A DNA stretch of 11,038 nt. Source: Burkholderiales bacterium (lineage in GTDB: Bacteria; Pseudomonadota; Gammaproteobacteria; Burkholderiales; UBA11063). Shown in pieces: positions 8,370 through 11,038 of the stretch; position 1 is the stretch's first letter, and each line of letters opens with the position of its first letter. Position numbers and translations under genes: made by a program. The DNA lies in the NCBI GenBank assembly GCA_020697025.1, contig JAJFBO010000013.1, forward strand, positions 1 through 11,038, in the 5' to 3' direction. A model generated the notes under the pieces. The model had not been told where the DNA came from. It searched no databases and was given only the letters and a program-made list of their open reading frames with translations.

Positions 8370-8378
8370 ATTATAACA
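8370..8378 (-). promoter_or_regulatory. Extended -10 promoter of nrdB
   Basis: The minus strand reads TGTTATAAT, a perfect TATAAT with the TGn extension that compensates for a poor -35 region. It abuts NrdR box 2 and sits between the two boxes, so bound NrdR would cover both the upstream contacts and the start site. The leader to nrdB is about 48 nt. Confidence 0.55.
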
Positions 8379-8391
8379 CAGTATATAGTGT
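8376..8391 (-). promoter_or_regulatory. NrdR box 2, distal to nrdB
   Basis: ACACAGTATATAGTGT matches the NrdR consensus at 15 of 16 positions. Its centre is 32 bp from that of box 1, about three helical turns, which is the usual spacing of paired NrdR boxes. It overlaps the TGn of the extended -10 promoter. Confidence 0.82.
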
Positions 8392-8481
8392 TATTTTGAT
8401 TATTTAATCCTAATTAAAATATTAGAATATATAAATTAATTACAAATCAAAGGTTACTAATATCACTCCGAAAATTACGTA

Positions 8482-8510
8482 TTACTGTTTTACCTGGATT
8501 CTTATATAAC
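8482..8510 (+). promoter_or_regulatory. Weak candidate promoter for the broken secreted-protein gene
   Basis: TTACTG (8482-8487), a 17-bp spacer and TATAAC (8505-8510) precede the start at 8548 by about 31 nt. A small inverted repeat, ATTCTT/AAGAAT (8498-8516), overlaps the -10 box. The -35 box is poor. Confidence 0.25.
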
Positions 8511-8547
8511 AAGAATATAACATTATTTATTATTTAAGGAATTATCC

Positions 8548-8890
8548 ATGAAAAAGATATTAATCTTTGCAGATAACGTCACACTTATTTTTAAGTAAAT
8601 GATACAGCATTTCCCATCAATGTAGATCCAAAGGTTTAGACCCCCTTATAGAAGAGTATATATTTTCACTTGGCAATGATTGGATACTAACTGATAATTA
8701 TGAAGGATATTGGGGGGCTAATAATATATTTAAGGCAGCATCACGCAAAAGCACTGACAATGAATGCAAAAACATAACAATTACTGCAACCATCGCACCT
8801 TATCAACAATATACTTGTGTTTATAAAATCTTGTCGCCAGATAATATCTACATATACCGTAATCTGGATTGGTCTTTTATCAGAATTTAG
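8548..8890 (+). pseudogene. Frameshifted secreted-protein gene, probably a third relative of the local family
   Basis: An ATG at 8548 with TAAGGA 7 nt upstream reads MKKILIFADNVTLIFK and stops at 8596. One base back, frame 8595-8636 reads VNDTAFPINVDPKV and stops. One base back again, a frame open from 8603 (no start codon near its beginning) continues GLDPLIEEYIFSLGNDW to a stop at 8888-8890. Joining the three frames needs two single-base insertions, near 8595 and 8633, and gives one protein of about 114 aa. The joined N-terminus LIFKVNDTAFPINV resembles FKFQVINNTDMPLDYV and FSFQAVNNTDLPLKNL of the two secreted proteins in this window. The C-terminal part has two cysteines but no clear match to them. 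The hydrophobic core of a signal peptide is missing. It may be a decayed gene, or an intact one with homopolymer assembly errors. It ends 4 bp from the convergent ftsY. Confidence 0.5.
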
Positions 8891-8894
8891 CCAT

Positions 8895-10013
8895 TTATTC
8901 AAAAATTGCGCGAGCATAATCTACTGCGCTAAATGGGCGTAAGTCATCAATTGCTTCACCCACACCAATAAATCTAAGTGGAATTGGCCGCTCACGTGCA
9001 ATTGCACAAATTATTCCGCCTTTGGCTGTTCCATCTAACTTGGTTAATACTAGTCCGCTTAATTTTAGGGCATCATCAAATGCCCGAACCTGATTTAATG
9101 CATTTTGTCCAATATTTGAATCTAAAACTAATAATATTTCATGTGGCGCACTTTCTAAGGCCTTACTCATCACCCGTTTAACTTTTTTGATTTCTTCCAT
9201 TAAATTAAGCTGTGTTGGCAGTCGTCCTGCAGTATCAGCTATAACTATATCAATCTTATTAGCAATGGCTGATTGTATAGCATCAAAACAAACAGCTGCA
9301 GAATCTCCACCAGCCTGAGAAATAACTGTTATGTTATTACGGCTTCCCCACTCTATTAATTGTTCACGAGCTGCTGCCCTAAAAGTATCGCCTGCGGCTA
9401 ATAAAACACTTTTGCCCTGATCCTGAAAATATTTGGCTAATTTGCCAATTGAGGTTGTTTTTCCTGCACCATTTACCCCAACTAACATAATAACAAATGG
9501 CTTGTGGCCTTCAATTTGTAATTGCTTTTCAATAGGTATTAATATTTCTGCAATACTCTCTTGTAAAGCCACTTTTAACTGCGCGCCATCTTTTAAATCT
9601 CTCAATCTAACCTTATTTCGAATTTGCTTCAATAATTCGGTAGTTGCTGGTAATCCCATATCAGAAGATAATAAAATAGCTTCTAATTCTTCATATAAAT
9701 CCTCATCAATTTTTCCGCCGCCAAAAACCCCTAACAACTTTTTACTAAAAGTATCCCGGGTTTTGGATAAGCCAGATCTTAATCTTTCAGTCCAGGAAAC
9801 CTTAATTGGCGTAGATTGAGTAATAGGCTCCTGGTCTGGAACACTCACAGTATCAGAAGAAACGGGAGTCCCGGGAAGTACGACTGGTACAGACGCAGTT
9901 ATGGAATCAGGGGAAGCTTCTGTGGCTAACCCTGGAGGAACGGCCTTAACATCCTCTTTAGAGACTGTACTATCTTTTTTTTTAAAAAAATTAAACACTT
10001 CTTCTTCTTTCAT
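8895..10013 (-). CDS. ftsY: Signal recognition particle receptor FtsY
   Basis: FtsY is the membrane-associated SRP receptor GTPase that pairs with Ffh to deliver ribosomes making membrane proteins to the Sec translocon. The 372-residue protein has a low-complexity, Pro/Ser/Thr-rich N-terminal region (about 1-70). This replaces most of the long acidic A domain of E. coli FtsY (497 aa). The N domain follows (about 73-165), then the G domain: GVNGAGKTTS (179-188), DTFRAAA (209-215), DTAGR (260-264), TKLDGTAKGG (324-333) and a GVGEAIDDLRPF tail. LDSNIGQNA replaces the more usual LDATTGQNA. The ATG at 10013 has GGCGGA about 9 nt upstream. Codons 8-13 contain T7 followed by A9, a tract prone to slippage. 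It is preceded by pepP on the same strand, 144 bp away, with no clear terminator or strong promoter between them. Confidence 0.95.
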   Translation of the reverse strand: MKEEEVFNFFKKKDSTVSKEDVKAVPPGLATEASPDSITASVPVVLPGTPVSSDTVSVPDQEPITQSTPIKVSWTERLRSGLSKTRDTFSKKLLGVFGGGKIDEDLYEELEAILLSSDMGLPATTELLKQIRNKVRLRDLKDGAQLKVALQESIAEILIPIEKQLQIEGHKPFVIMLVGVNGAGKTTSIGKLAKYFQDQGKSVLLAAGDTFRAAAREQLIEWGSRNNITVISQAGGDSAAVCFDAIQSAIANKIDIVIADTAGRLPTQLNLMEEIKKVKRVMSKALESAPHEILLVLDSNIGQNALNQVRAFDDALKLSGLVLTKLDGTAKGGIICAIARERPIPLRFIGVGEAIDDLRPFSAVDYARAIFE

Positions 10014-10157
10014 ATAATTTTCCGCCTATATATGTATTTGACGGAATAAGAATGTTTTAAATACAATTTTACGTTAACAACAAATATATAAAATTTAACA
10101 ATTAATTATTCACCAGTACATCAAACTGCTATAGAAAACACAGGTTAAATTAAGTAA

Positions 10158-11038
10158 TTAAAATATATTTAATTCACTATCTAACCACTGGCGAACCGGT
10201 TGATTTAATAAATGACCAATTTTTATTTTAATTAGGTTATAGTAATCTTTAAGCTGGTTTAGTTCTTCCGGGCTTAACATACTTTTATCAATTAACTCTT
10301 TACAATAAGGTATCATAGTTAGTGTCTCAAATTGATAAAAGGGTCCATAATCAGAAGACTTTGCTTCTGTATTGTTGACTTCACTTACTACACATAAATT
10401 TTCAATACGAATTCCATATTTATTTTTAAGATATAAACCTGGCTCATTGCTTACAATCATGCCCGGTACTAAGGCTACGCCAGAAGAAAACTGCGATATA
10501 CCTTGCGGCCCTTCATGGACACATAAATAGCTTCCGACCCCATGACCAGTCCCGTGCTGATAATTTAAATATTCGTTCCATAACGGAGTCCTAGCTATTG
10601 CATCAAGATGCTCACCACAAGTGCCACGCGTAAAAATTGACCTGCCTAAAGCTAAATGACCTTTGAGTACTAATGTATAATGACGTTTTTGTTCACTGTC
10701 TGCCTCTCCTAAATGCACAGTACGGGTTACGTCAGTTGTGCCTTCTAGATATTGCCCGCCTGAATCTAAAAGATATAAATTAGTATCATTAATTACTTTA
10801 TTTGTTTCAGGTATAGCATGATAATGAATTACTGCACTATTTGCGGCAAAGCCGCTAATTGTTGCAAAGCTTGAACCAATAAATTTTTCTTGCTGCTTAC
10901 GAAAAGCCAGTACCTGGTCTCCACTGGTTAATTCGTCAACCCCATTCTTCCATTCATTATATAGCCAATGAAAGAAATTTATTACCGCAACAGCATCTTT
11001 AATATGCGCTTTTCTTGCGCCTTCAATTTCCACCAGGT
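10158..11038 (-). CDS. pepP: Xaa-Pro aminopeptidase P (M24B), C-terminal half, cut by window edge
   Basis: The frame is open to the window edge. Its visible residues begin L-VEIEGARKAHIKDAVAV, an internal segment of the long (about 590 aa) aminopeptidase P type also seen in eukaryotes, so the GTG at 11033 is not a start. Numbering from that GTG, the five metal ligands of the pita-bread fold are D90 (LLDSGGQY), D101 (TTDVTRT), H164 (HGTGHGVG), E197 (NEPGLY) and E211 (RIENL). H160 and H173 complete the active site. A short C-terminal extension ends PVRQWLDSELNIF, as in the M24 C-terminal domain of this subfamily. The enzyme removes N-terminal residues preceding proline from peptides in the cytoplasm. 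The gene symbol is by function; E. coli PepP itself is the shorter, 441-aa form. Confidence 0.92.
   Translation of the reverse strand, partial: LVEIEGARKAHIKDAVAVINFFHWLYNEWKNGVDELTSGDQVLAFRKQQEKFIGSSFATISGFAANSAVIHYHAIPETNKVINDTNLYLLDSGGQYLEGTTDVTRTVHLGEADSEQKRHYTLVLKGHLALGRSIFTRGTCGEHLDAIARTPLWNEYLNYQHGTGHGVGSYLCVHEGPQGISQFSSGVALVPGMIVSNEPGLYLKNKYGIRIENLCVVSEVNNTEAKSSDYGPFYQFETLTMIPYCKELIDKSMLSPEELNQLKDYYNLIKIKIGHLLNQPVRQWLDSELNIF

Noticed and set aside
9433..9819. 128-codon plus-strand ORF opposite ftsY
   Set aside because: It lies entirely within the conserved FtsY GTPase coding region, whose motifs are intact on the other strand.

Overview
The window is a visibly AT-rich stretch of bacterial chromosome. 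Its housekeeping genes fit a low-GC proteobacterium of the beta or gamma group: an Allochromatium-type 2[4Fe-4S] ferredoxin next to rsmD, an iron-sulfur DinG helicase, a tyrosyl-radical class I NrdB with NrdR boxes, FtsY, and the long bacterial form of aminopeptidase P. I cannot name the genus from sequence alone. Almost everything is on the minus strand; the exceptions are one secreted-protein gene and one broken gene.

Region 1 (1-1356, minus): a compact operon in the order rsmD (TTG start), ferredoxin (GTG start), mutT-like Nudix hydrolase, thyA (cut by the window edge). It joins ribosome methylation, electron transfer, dNTP sanitation and dTMP synthesis. A weak candidate promoter lies at 1446-1475.

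Region 2 (1496-5049) is the accessory part. It holds a roughly 12-helix membrane protein built from two copies of a 6-helix unit, with a DoxX-like look; a good sigma70-type promoter and a 32-codon upstream ORF in its leader; and two convergent genes for secreted proteins (3277-4014 plus, 4260-4991 minus). The two secreted proteins are clear paralogues of each other and of no family I recognise. The promoter of the minus-strand copy carries a perfect 13-bp inverted repeat over its -10 box. The 416-bp gap 2858-3273 contains the promoters, the small upstream ORF and a string of short stop-interrupted codon blocks at 3142-3213. The convergent gap 4015-4259 shows only weak AU-rich hairpins and no convincing terminator.

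Region 3 (5121-8391, minus): nrdB followed 3 bp later by a dinG-type helicase. Upstream of nrdB are two NrdR boxes, 32 bp centre to centre, on either side of an extended -10 promoter. This predicts that deoxyribonucleotide supply, and probably the helicase, are repressed together. No nrdA is present here.

Region 4 (8505-8890, plus): a frameshifted remnant of a secreted-protein gene. It keeps a good start and ribosome site, and its N-terminal motif resembles the two paralogues.

Region 5 (8895-11038, minus): ftsY, with a homopolymer tract near its start, and the C-terminal half of an M24B aminopeptidase P that runs off the right edge.
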